A stretch of DNA of 34,217 bases from an uncultured Saprospiraceae bacterium. Its GTDB lineage: Bacteria; Bacteroidota; Bacteroidia; Chitinophagales; Saprospiraceae. Of the stretch, positions 1 through 9,541 are shown piece after piece. Numbering within the stretch: the stretch's first letter is position 1; each line of letters opens with the position of its first letter. The position numbers and the translations under genes were made by a program. The notes under the pieces are model-generated. The model saw nothing but the letters and a program-made list of their open reading frames with translations, made no database searches and was not told the origin of the DNA. The stretch covers positions 1 through 34,217 of the forward strand of contig CALFUQ010000277.1 in NCBI GenBank assembly GCA_937929885.1, in the 5' to 3' direction.

Positions 1-1
1 G

Positions 2-1843
2 CTAAATGCAAACAGACATATCATAGGTATAGATACCACACAAGTAATAGGTTCATTCCCGTCATTTATTCCTGGGGGGGTTGCAATGTTTGATCAGTAT
101 CAAACCATGATCGAGACTAATTCTGATCTTCTCTTCTTCCAAAGATTAAGAGAGCTTACAGGACAAACCGTTAATGAATATGCAAATGTAAATGGGATAA
201 ATCCTAATGACCTTTCGCTAGATATGTTTTCAGCATCGGAGCTTAATGACTTCGGAATAGTTTCATACTATGGTTACGATTACTTAGGTAACAAGACCTC
301 TAACAGTTCGAACTTCGATGATTTCTTTACAGGTAGAGATGGAGACAGAAGGTCATTTGATGTAGCTCCTGATAATCCTATTTACGGATCATTCTTTATT
401 CAAGATAAATTCTCCTATAAGGATATCATCTTTAGATTAGGGCTGAGGGTAGATTATTATGATGCAAATACCAAAGTACTCATAGACCCGTATTCACTTT
501 ATGAAATTGAAACGGCTGCAGATTTCTTTGCTAGAACTGGTCAAGAACAGCCAACTGCAATAGGGGATGATTACAGAGTATACATTGCAGATGAAGGCTC
601 CAATGAAGTTATTGGCTACAGACTGGGTGAGCAATGGTTTCAACCAAATGGTACAGCAGTATCTAGTGGAGGTGACCTGTTTGGTGGTGGGGTAGTTACG
701 CCCGCACTCGCAGGTGCATCAGAAGGTCGAGAGCTAAATATACAGAGTCCAGATTTTGATCCAAGCACATCGTTTACAGATTATGAGGCACAGATAAATT
801 TTATGCCTAGGCTAGCATTTTCATTCCCTATTTCGGATAATGCTGGATTCTTTGCACACTATGACGTGCTAGTGCAGAGACCTCCTTCAAACACAATCGC
901 AACAGGTAGGAGTTATTTTTACTTCGCTGATCCTAATAGAACACCGAGTGGTAATCCTAATCTGAAACCAGAGAAGACTATAGACTATGAAGTTGGGTTT
1001 CAACAAAAAATAAGTAGCTCATCAGCTATTAAAGTTTCTGCTTATTACAAGGAGTTGAGAGACATGATTCAGAATAGGATATTGACGAATACTTTTCCTG
1101 TTACCCAGTATGACACCTATGACAATATAGATTTTGGAACGATAAAAGGATTCTCTTTTAATTACGACCTACGGAGAACTAGCAATTTTGAATTACAAGC
1201 AAACTACACTTTGCAGTTTGCTGATGGGTCAGGTTCTGATGCTAATTCTTCTCGTGGATTAAATAGTCGCGGGGCAATTAGAACACTGTCAGCACTTAGC
1301 TTTGATGAACGACATAGGATAAATGCGATCCTAGATTACAGGTATGGTTCAGGAGCAAGATATAATGGTCCGAGAATTGGAGACGTTGAGATTTTTGCCA
1401 ATACTGGGCTTAATGTTCAGATTACCGCAGTATCGGGAAGGCCTTATACTCAACGAAGAACGGTTGTTCCTTTTGGAGGTACTGGCTTCGTAGGCGGAAT
1501 CAATGAAGCAAGGTTGCCATGGACGACTAAGATGGATCTGAGGTTGGATAAAAACTTCAAACTGTTTGACAATGGTAACAGGAAACCAATGTTTCTAAAT
1601 GCCTATCTCAGAATACAGAATGTCTTAAACACTCAGAATGTAAGAGCAGTGTACAGCGTATCTGGAGATCCGTTAAACGACGGATACTTACAATCTTCTT
1701 TTGGAGAGGATAGAATATCGCAGGTAGAGGATAATGGGCAAAGTGTAGACAACTTCACGGATGCATATTCATGGAGATTATTAGATGCAGACTTTTACAC
1801 TTTACCTAGAAGAATTTATTTAGGAGCAATTATAGAATTTTAA
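2..1843 (+). CDS. TonB-dependent receptor, C-terminal plug/barrel part (5' partial)
   Basis: The reading frame is open from base 2, so the gene enters from outside the left edge. The ATG at 86 is internal, not the start. What remains is mostly an outer-membrane beta-barrel: alternating aromatic strands, the receptor hallmark GNPNLKPEKT (around 955-985), and a C-terminal residue Phe (IIEF) as in barrels inserted by the BAM machinery. Such receptors import a ligand using TonB energy, or act as surface scaffolds. The N-terminal carboxypeptidase-like and plug parts are missing, so the substrate cannot be guessed. The next gene starts 6 bases after the stop and a PorV-like gene follows, so the three are probably one operon. 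A run of seven G at 74-80 lies in the coding frame. TonB-type receptor is secure; its role is unknown. Confidence 0.9.
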   Translation, partial: LNANRHIIGIDTTQVIGSFPSFIPGGVAMFDQYQTMIETNSDLLFFQRLRELTGQTVNEYANVNGINPNDLSLDMFSASELNDFGIVSYYGYDYLGNKTSNSSNFDDFFTGRDGDRRSFDVAPDNPIYGSFFIQDKFSYKDIIFRLGLRVDYYDANTKVLIDPYSLYEIETAADFFARTGQEQPTAIGDDYRVYIADEGSNEVIGYRLGEQWFQPNGTAVSSGGDLFGGGVVTPALAGASEGRELNIQSPDFDPSTSFTDYEAQINFMPRLAFSFPISDNAGFFAHYDVLVQRPPSNTIATGRSYFYFADPNRTPSGNPNLKPEKTIDYEVGFQQKISSSSAIKVSAYYKELRDMIQNRILTNTFPVTQYDTYDNIDFGTIKGFSFNYDLRRTSNFELQANYTLQFADGSGSDANSSRGLNSRGAIRTLSALSFDERHRINAILDYRYGSGARYNGPRIGDVEIFANTGLNVQITAVSGRPYTQRRTVVPFGGTGFVGGINEARLPWTTKMDLRLDKNFKLFDNGNRKPMFLNAYLRIQNVLNTQNVRAVYSVSGDPLNDGYLQSSFGEDRISQVEDNGQSVDNFTDAYSWRLLDADFYTLPRRIYLGAIIEF

Positions 1844-1849
1844 AATCTG

Positions 1850-4800
1850 ATGAATAAAATGAGATTTATTTACTTAATGCTTTTTCTGTTTGGGTCACAA
1901 ACTATGTTTGCGCATATCAATCCTTTGCGTAAGAAAAAACTTAAGACGGATAGAATCGCAACCATCAGGGAAGAGTGCAGATCAGCAGTAGCTCAGATCG
2001 ATCAAGAGATAAATAATGTAAGAGCAAGACTATTAACTGGAGGTGATGTATGGTGGGATCTTACGGAAGGTAAATATATTGTACCAAAGACACAGCCAGG
2101 AGAGGACGAAGTCTCTTCTATGTTCGCAGCATCTGTATGGTTGGGAGGGTTAGACCCAGTGGGTAATTTAAAAATCGCTGCAGTGGATTATAGGAGCGGG
2201 GGGCAGACTGATTATTATACAGGACCTATCGATCCCAATAGTGGAGCAACTGACTTAGAGGTTTGTCAAGATTGGGATCAGTTCTTTAAAGTGTTAGCAG
2301 TAAATGTAGAGGAGCATAATCAAAACTGGGAATTAGCACAAGCTAGTGGAGAAGCAATAGAAGCGAGTAGTGTGCCAGACGATGTTAGATATTGGCCAGG
2401 CAAAGGGAATCCTTTCTTTGCACAAAAGTTTGAATTTGAGTTGCCTAATACTGGCCAGGGCTTAGGATCATTTTGGGATGAAGACGGCGATGAAAATTAC
2501 GACCCAACGAAAGGAGATTTCCCGATAATAGATATCAGAGGATGTAAGCCAGCTAATAGAGCTGAGGCGAAAGAGATTGTTCCTGATGAGATGATCTTTT
2601 GGATTTATAATGACGCTGGAGGACCCCACACCCTAACGCAAGGGACTCCGATACTTATGGAAGTACAAGTGCAAGCATTTGCTTTCTCTTCTAATGATGA
2701 GATTAATGATATGACCTTTCAGCGGTACAAGTTGATTAATAGAGCGTCATCAGATATTAGAGACTGCTACTTTGCTATGTGGATTGATCCAGATTTAGGT
2801 TGCCATACTGATGATTATTTGGGTTGCGATATTGATAGAAGTTTAGCCTACGTCTATAATGAAGATGCATTAGATGGTCAGAATGGTTGTACTTGCGACG
2901 GTGGTGTAAATACCTACTGTGATGAGGTGCCAATTTTAGGAATAGATTATTTCAGAGGGCCACTAGCACCTAGAAATTTTGATGCAGATGGAAATGCTAC
3001 GATCACTCCGCCTCTGGGCACTGATGGTGATACATTAGTAGAGCTAGGGATGTCATCATTTGTTTATTATAATAACGCGGCGATAGGTGACCCAGATCCT
3101 ACAACAACTGACCCAACGATCGATGTAGAATATTATAACTATTTACGAGGACTATGGAGAGATGGGTCAGCTATCACGTTTGGTGGGGATGGATTTAATC
3201 CAGGTAGTGTAGACTCGGTAAGATATGCTTTCCCAGATGCTCCTAACCAGACTGGATGGTCGATGTGCGAGGCCGATTTGCCATTCGGAGATAGAAGGAT
3301 GTTACAAGCTTCTGGTCCATTTTTGTTAAAACCACAAGCCGTTAACGAATTAATAATCGGAGTAGCATGGGTGCCAGATTTAGATTATCCATGTCCAGAT
3401 ATCTCTAGACTGCTTTTCGCGGATGATCTTGCACAGTCATTATTTGATAATTGTTTTGAAATTAAAGATGGTCCTGATGCACCAGATGTAGATGTGATAG
3501 AATTGGATAGAGAGTTAGTATTTGTTTTGACTAATGATAACATAACATCTAACAATGCATTTGAAGCTTATCAAGAAGAGGATCTTAATCCAGTAGATGC
3601 AGGTTTGGATTCTCTATACCGTTTTGAAGGCTATCAAATTTTCCAGTTGGCTGATGCAAACGTAACAGCCCAAGAATTAAACCTCGTCGATAAGGCAAGG
3701 TTAGTTAGACAGGTAGATATAAAAAATGGTATCGCTAATTTATATAATTGGAAACCAGCACTAGAAGACCCTACACCAAACAATACAGAAATCGTATGGA
3801 CCTTTGAGAAAAAGGTAGAAGCTGCGGACGAAGGGTTGAGCCATACCTTTAGAGTCGACGAGGATGAATTTGCAGAGGGAGACAGGAGAATGATAAATCA
3901 CAAAGAGTACTACTATATGGTACTTGCTTATGCACAAAATAACTGGGCAGAGTTTGATCCATCTGATGGCTTAGGACAGCGATCACCATACTGTGCAGGT
4001 AGAAGAAATATAAAAGTAACGACAGGAGTCCCAAGGCCAATTGTATATGAAAACCAAAATGCAGACTTCGGTGATGGAGCAGTCATAACGAGAATCGCTG
4101 GGCAGGGAGCTGGCACAGTGTTTTTAGATCTTGATGATAGTATGTATGATCAGATACTAGAAGGTACTGCAGATGGGATAGTGAAATATAAAGAAGGAGC
4201 AGGACCACTAGACATAGAAGTTTATAACCCTTTAGAAGTTAAGAATGGAAACTTTAGACTTTCGTTTACAGGAGACTTTAAAGGAGGTACTACTTGTGGC
4301 ATACTACCAGGCGCGAGATGGGTGCTAGAGGATTTAGGGACAGGACAAACGATAGCCTCCGAGACATCTATAGATATCATTAATGAACAAATCATAAGTG
4401 AGTACGGATTTACAATTTCTATAGGCCAGACAGATGACGCAGGAGATAAACTTGATGACTCTAATGGAGTGATAGGAGCCAGGGTAAGCTATCCAGATGC
4501 AGAGACTAATCCATGGTTAGGATTTATTCCCGATGATTCAGGGCCTGTTTATAATTTTTTAAGAACAGCAAGTAATGAAGAAGATAATGAATTAGATCCT
4601 AAGCAAGCTTTTAGTCTGATTGGTGATGCGGCATTTGTACCCTTTGCATTGGCGGATTTTAGATCGGATTTACAGACGATATCACCAGGATGGAAAGATT
4701 TTAATGGAGGAGAAGCATTGAGAAGTAAATCTACGCTTGCAGAACTTAACAACGTAGACATTGTTTTCACAAGTGATAAATCTAAGTGGAGTAGATGTGT

Positions 4801-5884
4801 TATTGTTGAAACATCTAACACGCAATTCAGTGAAGCAGGTTATGAAAATATCGGTAATGTAGATCAGTTTGATCTACGTGATTCGCCTTCGGTAGGACTT
4901 GATGATAGTGATGGTGATGGGAGACCAGATCCTGATGGTGATGGAGTAGGAATGGGTTATTTCCCTGGCTATGCAGTGGATGTAGAGACTGGTGAACGTC
5001 TTAATATATTCTTTGGTGAAAACTCAACTTATAATGATGACTTAGCGGAGTTTATAGAAGGAGGAGGAATTGGAAGTGATATGATGTACAATCCATCGTC
5101 GCAAGCATTTACGGAAGGTGTGCCAGGCGCACCTGTTTCGCTTTGGAATTTTGTGTCTGGAGGTCAGCACCATATTTATGTAACTAGACAAGAGTATGAT
5201 GGATGCGAGCAGATAAGACAGCGACTAGGTAAAAATTTTGTCTTCACCTTTAAACGTGATGCGCTTAAGTTAGTTACGTGGACAGGGATACCGATCTTGC
5301 CTCCAGGTATCAATATGAGATCGTATGCTGACGGTTTAGTGCCAGGAGATGGAATCATAAAGTTAAGAGTAGATAACCCTTATAACAGAGAAACTAATTA
5401 TGGGTTAGGATCTGAACTTTTCTCTTGTGATGCTATAGGTGACTTGCCTATCTACGAGTTTGAGATTGCAGGTAAAGAATCTACAGCACTAGAAGGAGGT
5501 CAAATAGACTCTGCGTTAGCACTGGTAAATGTAGTGCCTAATCCATACTTTGCTTATTCTGAATATGAAACTAGTAGATTAGAAACAGTAGTCAAGATAA
5601 CTAACTTACCAGCTAGAGCAACTGTTACCATCTATAGTCTTGATGGCAAATTCATTAAACAGTTTAAGAGAGACGAACGTGGAGTGCTAACTGATAACAG
5701 GACAAATCCAGGAGTAAGATCTTCTCAGATAATACCTGACATAGAGTGGGACTTAAAAAATAGCAGCGGTATATCTGTGGCAAGTGGTGTGTACTTAATA
5801 CATGTATCAGCACCAGAGTTAGGAGCTGAGAGAACAATTAAATGGTTTGGTATAAATAGGAAATTTGATCCTGCAGGATTGTAA
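1850..5884 (+). CDS. Large exported protein with C-terminal FlgD/T9SS-like domain
   Basis: I do not recognise a named family across the 1344 residues. Residues 1-21 form a signal peptide (basic start, hydrophobic core, cleavage near MFA-H). The mature protein is acidic and rich in Asp, Gly and aromatic residues, typical of extracellular beta-rich proteins. Around residues 1018-1032 is an Asp-rich DSDGDGRPDPDGDG stretch like a thrombospondin type-3 calcium-binding repeat. From about residue 1225 the sequence (NVVPNPY, then TIYSLDGK and ASGVYLIHV) matches the FlgD-like/type IX sorting fold. It is followed by an unusual tail, IKWFGINRKFDPAGL. Its position between a TonB receptor and a PorV/PorQ-like protein suggests surface export or anchoring at the outer membrane. 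That role is inferred. Two Met codons (residues 1 and 4) could start it; I chose the first. Confidence 0.8.
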   Translation: MNKMRFIYLMLFLFGSQTMFAHINPLRKKKLKTDRIATIREECRSAVAQIDQEINNVRARLLTGGDVWWDLTEGKYIVPKTQPGEDEVSSMFAASVWLGGLDPVGNLKIAAVDYRSGGQTDYYTGPIDPNSGATDLEVCQDWDQFFKVLAVNVEEHNQNWELAQASGEAIEASSVPDDVRYWPGKGNPFFAQKFEFELPNTGQGLGSFWDEDGDENYDPTKGDFPIIDIRGCKPANRAEAKEIVPDEMIFWIYNDAGGPHTLTQGTPILMEVQVQAFAFSSNDEINDMTFQRYKLINRASSDIRDCYFAMWIDPDLGCHTDDYLGCDIDRSLAYVYNEDALDGQNGCTCDGGVNTYCDEVPILGIDYFRGPLAPRNFDADGNATITPPLGTDGDTLVELGMSSFVYYNNAAIGDPDPTTTDPTIDVEYYNYLRGLWRDGSAITFGGDGFNPGSVDSVRYAFPDAPNQTGWSMCEADLPFGDRRMLQASGPFLLKPQAVNELIIGVAWVPDLDYPCPDISRLLFADDLAQSLFDNCFEIKDGPDAPDVDVIELDRELVFVLTNDNITSNNAFEAYQEEDLNPVDAGLDSLYRFEGYQIFQLADANVTAQELNLVDKARLVRQVDIKNGIANLYNWKPALEDPTPNNTEIVWTFEKKVEAADEGLSHTFRVDEDEFAEGDRRMINHKEYYYMVLAYAQNNWAEFDPSDGLGQRSPYCAGRRNIKVTTGVPRPIVYENQNADFGDGAVITRIAGQGAGTVFLDLDDSMYDQILEGTADGIVKYKEGAGPLDIEVYNPLEVKNGNFRLSFTGDFKGGTTCGILPGARWVLEDLGTGQTIASETSIDIINEQIISEYGFTISIGQTDDAGDKLDDSNGVIGARVSYPDAETNPWLGFIPDDSGPVYNFLRTASNEEDNELDPKQAFSLIGDAAFVPFALADFRSDLQTISPGWKDFNGGEALRSKSTLAELNNVDIVFTSDKSKWSRCVIVETSNTQFSEAGYENIGNVDQFDLRDSPSVGLDDSDGDGRPDPDGDGVGMGYFPGYAVDVETGERLNIFFGENSTYNDDLAEFIEGGGIGSDMMYNPSSQAFTEGVPGAPVSLWNFVSGGQHHIYVTRQEYDGCEQIRQRLGKNFVFTFKRDALKLVTWTGIPILPPGINMRSYADGLVPGDGIIKLRVDNPYNRETNYGLGSELFSCDAIGDLPIYEFEIAGKESTALEGGQIDSALALVNVVPNPYFAYSEYETSRLETVVKITNLPARATVTIYSLDGKFIKQFKRDERGVLTDNRTNPGVRSSQIIPDIEWDLKNSSGISVASGVYLIHVSAPELGAERTIKWFGINRKFDPAGL

Positions 5885-5895
5885 GAAGTCAAAGA

Positions 5896-6942
5896 ATGAA
5901 AAGAGTTATAACAACAAGTCTGATATTCTTCTTTGCGATTAGCTTAAGCTATGCAGGTAATCCTGACAGACAAGGAGAAGCAGGCGCAGGTGAGTTACTT
6001 TTTAATCCATGGGCTAGGAGTGCTGGATTGCATACGCTTGGTACAGCTTCTATAAGAGGAGTAGAGTCTATGCGATTAAACATCGCTGGGCTCGGAAGGA
6101 TAAATAAAACAGAACTCCTAATTGCAAACACTAGATTATTTACGGGTACAGAGATGCAGCTAAATGCTGTTGGCTTCGCACAAAAGATTGGAGAAAACAG
6201 TGCATTTGGAATAAGTCTTACTTCAGTAGATTTTGGAGAGATACCTGTTACAACTACCCTCCAGCCAGAAGGAACTGGTGGTACATTCTCCCCTAATTTT
6301 TTCCACCTAGGGTTGGGATATTCTTACACCTATGCTAATAAAATTTCTGTTGGATTATTGGTTCGAGGAGTATCAGAGTCTCTGGCAAATGTTTCAGCAT
6401 TTGGTATTGCATTAGATGCTGGAGTTCAATATGTAAGTGGCGAGAAGGAAAATTTTAAATTAGGAATTTCCCTTCGTAATGTGGGATCACCTATGAGATA
6501 CAGTGGAGAAGGGCTGTCTTTCGAAGTAGATAACCCAGGCACAAATGGGGAGTATAAAATCACTTTCGATAGTAGATCAGAAGACTTTGAATTACCATCC
6601 GTTTTGAATATTGGACTTTCGTACGACTACTATTTTGGAGATGATCAGATTATGATCAGAGGACTTGCCAATTTCACCTCTAATTCTTTTTCTCAAGATC
6701 AATTAGGAGTTGGTGGAGAATTATACTTCAAAGATTTTGTAGCACTCAGAGCAGCATACAAAAAAGATATAGGAAGTGTAAATGAAGGTGAGCGCAACGT
6801 ATACTCTGGCTTTGCTGCAGGTATGTCTCTAAACTTACCGCTAAGCAAAGATAGTGATAGAAAAGTAGGTTTTGACTACGCTTATCGGACAACTGATCCA
6901 TTTCGAGGGACACATAATTTCACGGTTAGATTAACCTTATAG
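5896..6942 (+). CDS. PorV/PorQ family outer-membrane protein
   Basis: A 348-residue protein with a clear signal peptide (residues 1-20, ending SYAG). The body has FadL-like PorV/PorQ features: the early motif NPWARSAGLHTLGTA, the N-I-A-G-L segment where the family has NPAGL, and repeated Gly/aromatic beta strands up to a terminal TVRLTL strand. In type IX secretion, PorV binds the sorting domain of cargo and carries it from the SprA translocon to the attachment complex; PorQ paralogues have related roles. This copy is more likely a paralogue serving the upstream 1344-residue protein than the housekeeping PorV, because it starts 11 bases after that gene. No cargo can be proven from sequence alone. 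The family call is firm and the partner is inferred. Confidence 0.82.
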   Translation: MKRVITTSLIFFFAISLSYAGNPDRQGEAGAGELLFNPWARSAGLHTLGTASIRGVESMRLNIAGLGRINKTELLIANTRLFTGTEMQLNAVGFAQKIGENSAFGISLTSVDFGEIPVTTTLQPEGTGGTFSPNFFHLGLGYSYTYANKISVGLLVRGVSESLANVSAFGIALDAGVQYVSGEKENFKLGISLRNVGSPMRYSGEGLSFEVDNPGTNGEYKITFDSRSEDFELPSVLNIGLSYDYYFGDDQIMIRGLANFTSNSFSQDQLGVGGELYFKDFVALRAAYKKDIGSVNEGERNVYSGFAAGMSLNLPLSKDSDRKVGFDYAYRTTDPFRGTHNFTVRLTL

Positions 6943-7098
6943 GTCTTATCAGGTTGAATTTTACCCAAAAAAGAAATACATTTCATAGATTATAATAAAT
7001 CATCTAATTTTATGTTTTAGTCTGATTAGAATGAAAGAAGATTCTAAACCAACTTCCTAAATCTAGACTAAGATAATTTTCAAATTAAAATATTTACA

Positions 7099-7569
7099 AT
7101 GGGTATTTCCTATATGACACAAGAGGGGTATGATAAAATTATGGCAGATTTAGATCAACTTAAATCTGTTGAAAGAGCACAGATTGCTAAGGAGATTTCT
7201 GAGGCGAGAGATAAGGGAGATTTATCTGAGAACGCAGAGTACCATGCTGCAAAAGATGCGCAAGGCTTATTAGAGGCTAAAATCAATAAGCTGGAGCTTC
7301 AACTTGCAGATTCTAAGATTATAGATGAGAGTAATATAGATACTTCGCAAGTTTCAGTATTAACTACTGTCACAATCAAGAACAGAAAGAACAATAAACA
7401 AGTTGCCTATAAATTAGTTTCTGAAGCAGAAGCGGATCTCAAACTAAAAAAGATATCAGTCACCTCACCAATTGGGTCTGGGTTGCTCGGTAAGAAGGTT
7501 GGAGAAATAGCAGAGGTAACCGTTCCTACAGGAATAATAGAATTTGAAATTATTTCTATAGATATCTAA
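7099..7569 (+). CDS. greA: Transcription elongation factor GreA
   Basis: A 156-residue protein, the usual GreA length. Residues 1-75 form the antiparallel coiled coil that enters the RNA polymerase secondary channel. The tip motif ARDKGDLSENAEYH carries the two acidic residues, Asp41 and Glu44, that hold the catalytic Mg and stimulate cleavage of backtracked RNA. Residues from about 80 on are the FKBP-like C-terminal domain (SPIGSGLLGKKVGE is conserved). Its stop codon shares a base with the start of the HIT gene (TAATG at 7567-7571), so the two are translationally coupled. The 156-base leader (6943-7098) is AT-rich with no consensus promoter that I can defend. Confidence 0.97.
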   Translation: MGISYMTQEGYDKIMADLDQLKSVERAQIAKEISEARDKGDLSENAEYHAAKDAQGLLEAKINKLELQLADSKIIDESNIDTSQVSVLTTVTIKNRKNNKQVAYKLVSEAEADLKLKKISVTSPIGSGLLGKKVGEIAEVTVPTGIIEFEIISIDI

Positions 7570-7961
7570 TGCCAAGCATATTCACAAGCATAGTCAATGG
7601 AGAGATACCCTGCTACAAAGTAGCAGAGTCGGAGACGTGCTTAGCTTTCTTAGATATCAATCCACTGACTAAAGGGCATACGTTAGTCATCCCAAAGTTA
7701 GAAGTAGATTATTTCTATGATCTTACTGATGAGGTCTTAAGTGATGTAATGGTCTTTTCTAAAAAGGTAGCGAAGGCTATCCAAAAAGTTATTCCTTGTG
7801 AAAGGGTAGGAGTAAGCGTGATTGGGTTAGAGGTCCCTCACGCTCATGTACACCTAATCCCTTTCCATAAAATGTCTGAGCTGAGTTTCGCAAATCCAAA
7901 GCTGAAATTCTCCCATGAGGAATTTACTGCCATCGCAAACTCGATTTCTGCGAATATTTGA
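7569..7961 (+). CDS. HIT family nucleotide-binding hydrolase
   Basis: A 130-residue histidine-triad protein of the Hint/HIT branch. The triad is seen as HAHVHLI with His91, His93 and His95, and the N-terminal half has the usual IFTSIVNGEIPCYKV and LDINPLTKGHTLVIPK blocks. Family members hydrolyse nucleoside phosphoramidates, AMP-lysine or dinucleoside polyphosphates in the cytoplasm. The real substrate here is unknown. The start codon overlaps the greA stop (TAATG), so it is probably made from the same mRNA. Pairing with greA recurs in Bacteroidota as far as I know, but its meaning is unclear. Length and motif are complete and nothing is degenerate. Confidence 0.95.
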   Translation: MPSIFTSIVNGEIPCYKVAESETCLAFLDINPLTKGHTLVIPKLEVDYFYDLTDEVLSDVMVFSKKVAKAIQKVIPCERVGVSVIGLEVPHAHVHLIPFHKMSELSFANPKLKFSHEEFTAIANSISANI

Positions 7962-8019
7962 ACCTTGGTTAGTTAAACCATTCTGCTAAAAATCCATTAA
8001 GTTTAATAAATCAACTTTT

Positions 8020-8895
8020 ATGGAAAACTTATCTACCCCAAAGCGTTTACTTATAATTCTAATTGTTCTGCTGATTATATCAGGGGTTTCTTTTGCTGGC
8101 GGTAATAATGGAGCTGAGGTTGGTCCTGTTTCGGTTTTTATGTTGTGTGGTATCATTGCTGTAGCAATCAATTGGTTGGTTTTTATTCCATCTAACTTTG
8201 CCAAGAGTGAGCACTACTTTGACTTGACAGGTACGCTTACTTATCTAAGTGTAATTGCAGCGGCTATGTATTTCACACCAGATGTCAGTGTTAGAGGAAA
8301 GATTATAGCAGCAATGGTAACCATCTGGGCCTTAAGACTTGGTATATTTTTGTTTACCAGGGTGAATAGAGTTGGCAGTGATGATCGGTTTGATAAAATC
8401 AAGGTAGACCCTCTGAGGTTTTTCATGGTTTGGACTATTCAAGCGCTTTGGGTTATACTTACAGTTGCTTGCGCTCTTGTAATAATCACAGGTGGAGTTG
8501 ATAAAAAATTTGGGGTAGTTGGTTTTGTAGGAATTGCTATGTGGGTAATTGGATTCTTAATCGAAGTATTGGCAGATAAACAAAAGACAGCCTTTAAAAA
8601 AGATAAATCGAATAAAGGGAAGTTTATCAATAAAGGCTTGTGGGCATGGTCTCGCCATCCTAATTACTTCGGAGAGATTTTGTTGTGGGCTGGAATTGCA
8701 GTTGTAGCATTACCGATCTTGAATGGATGGCAGTATGTGACATTGATTTCTCCTTTGTTTGTATTTCTATTACTCACGAAAGTAAGTGGTGTACAGCAAT
8801 TAACTGCTAAAGGAAAAGCGCGATGGGGTGATGATCCAGCTTATCAAAAGTACATGGCTAATACTTCTATGTTGATTCCGTTGCCGCCTAAGTAG
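8020..8895 (+). CDS. DUF1295 integral membrane protein (steroid-reductase/ICMT-like fold)
   Basis: A 291-residue membrane protein with about seven hydrophobic segments (near 8-27, 37-57, 71-86, 93-115, 134-156, 166-184 and 221-258). The DUF1295 signature is near the C-terminus: NKGLWAWSRHPNYFGE (residues about 204-219), followed by a conserved PAYQKY-type end. Relatives include steroid 5-alpha-reductase-like and isoprenylcysteine methyltransferase-like enzymes, which modify lipids using NADPH or SAM; the activity here is unknown. It follows the HIT gene after 58 bases and ends only 7 bases from the convergent ruvC stop. The ATG at 8020 precedes a charged start and the first membrane helix, so it fits well. 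Confidence 0.9.
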   Translation: MENLSTPKRLLIILIVLLIISGVSFAGGNNGAEVGPVSVFMLCGIIAVAINWLVFIPSNFAKSEHYFDLTGTLTYLSVIAAAMYFTPDVSVRGKIIAAMVTIWALRLGIFLFTRVNRVGSDDRFDKIKVDPLRFFMVWTIQALWVILTVACALVIITGGVDKKFGVVGFVGIAMWVIGFLIEVLADKQKTAFKKDKSNKGKFINKGLWAWSRHPNYFGEILLWAGIAVVALPILNGWQYVTLISPLFVFLLLTKVSGVQQLTAKGKARWGDDPAYQKYMANTSMLIPLPPK

Positions 8896-8902
8896 TAAGA
8901 CT

Positions 8903-9457
8903 TTATTTAATCTTCCCAGGGTTATCCTTAATGAAGCTACCCCATCCAGAATACTTCTTACTACCTCCCAGTGGAGACCCCATCTGATTATAATGAGTGT
9001 AAGCCACGCCAAGCGCATCAGTAGCATCCAACTTGTATTGCGAAAGATCAATCTTTAGGATAGCTTGGAGCATCCCCGCAACTTGCTCTTTAGAAGAGTT
9101 ACCATTGCCTGTAATAGATTGTTTAATCTTCTTAGGAGCGTATTCTGAGATGTTAAGACCCATGGTTATAGCTGCAGCTATGGATACTCCTTGAGCACGT
9201 CCAAGTTTAAGCATGGACTGCACATTCTTACCATAGAAAGGTGTCTCTACAGCCATCTCCGTAGGTAGATAAGTTTCGATAATTTCTTGGAGTTGTAGAT
9301 AGATTTCTTTGAGTTTAGTCTGGTGGTCAGGGAAGGATTGTAAGTTAATCACACCCATGCTTTGGACAGTGACTTTCCCTTCTTTTATCTCGATTACAGC
9401 GTATCCCATGATATTAGTACCAGGATCTACGCCAAGTATTTTGCAATCCTTAGTCAT
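8903..9457 (-). CDS. ruvC: Crossover junction endodeoxyribonuclease RuvC
   Basis: A 184-residue Holliday-junction resolvase. All four catalytic acids are visible: Asp11 in ILGVDPGTN, Glu71 in MAVETPFYGKN, and Asp144 and Asp147 in YKLDATDALGVAY. The fold is RNase H-like; the protein acts as a dimer on four-way junctions moved by RuvAB, which is not in this window. The C-terminal tail past residue 160 is short and Lys/Gly-rich. It is transcribed alone toward the DUF1295 gene, leaving 7 bases between stops, and is divergent from the YbhN-like gene with an 84-base AT-rich spacer. Function is secure from the active-site pattern and length. Confidence 0.97.
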   Translation of the reverse strand: MTKDCKILGVDPGTNIMGYAVIEIKEGKVTVQSMGVINLQSFPDHQTKLKEIYLQLQEIIETYLPTEMAVETPFYGKNVQSMLKLGRAQGVSIAAAITMGLNISEYAPKKIKQSITGNGNSSKEQVAGMLQAILKIDLSQYKLDATDALGVAYTHYNQMGSPLGGSKKYSGWGSFIKDNPGKIK

Positions 9458-9541
9458 AAGTCGTTAAAAGTATAGAATAAGTACGATTATTGAACTAATG
9501 ATAGTATAACCAGCGTCTTATATATTAATTCACATCATTAA

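Noticed and set aside
86-88. ATG at 86 as the start of the first gene
   Set aside because: The frame is open upstream to base 2 and the protein resumes mid-receptor, so this Met is internal.
3849-4116. Minus-strand frames inside the large exported protein gene
   Set aside because: They lie wholly within a well-supported coding frame, have odd composition and match no family; shadow frames.
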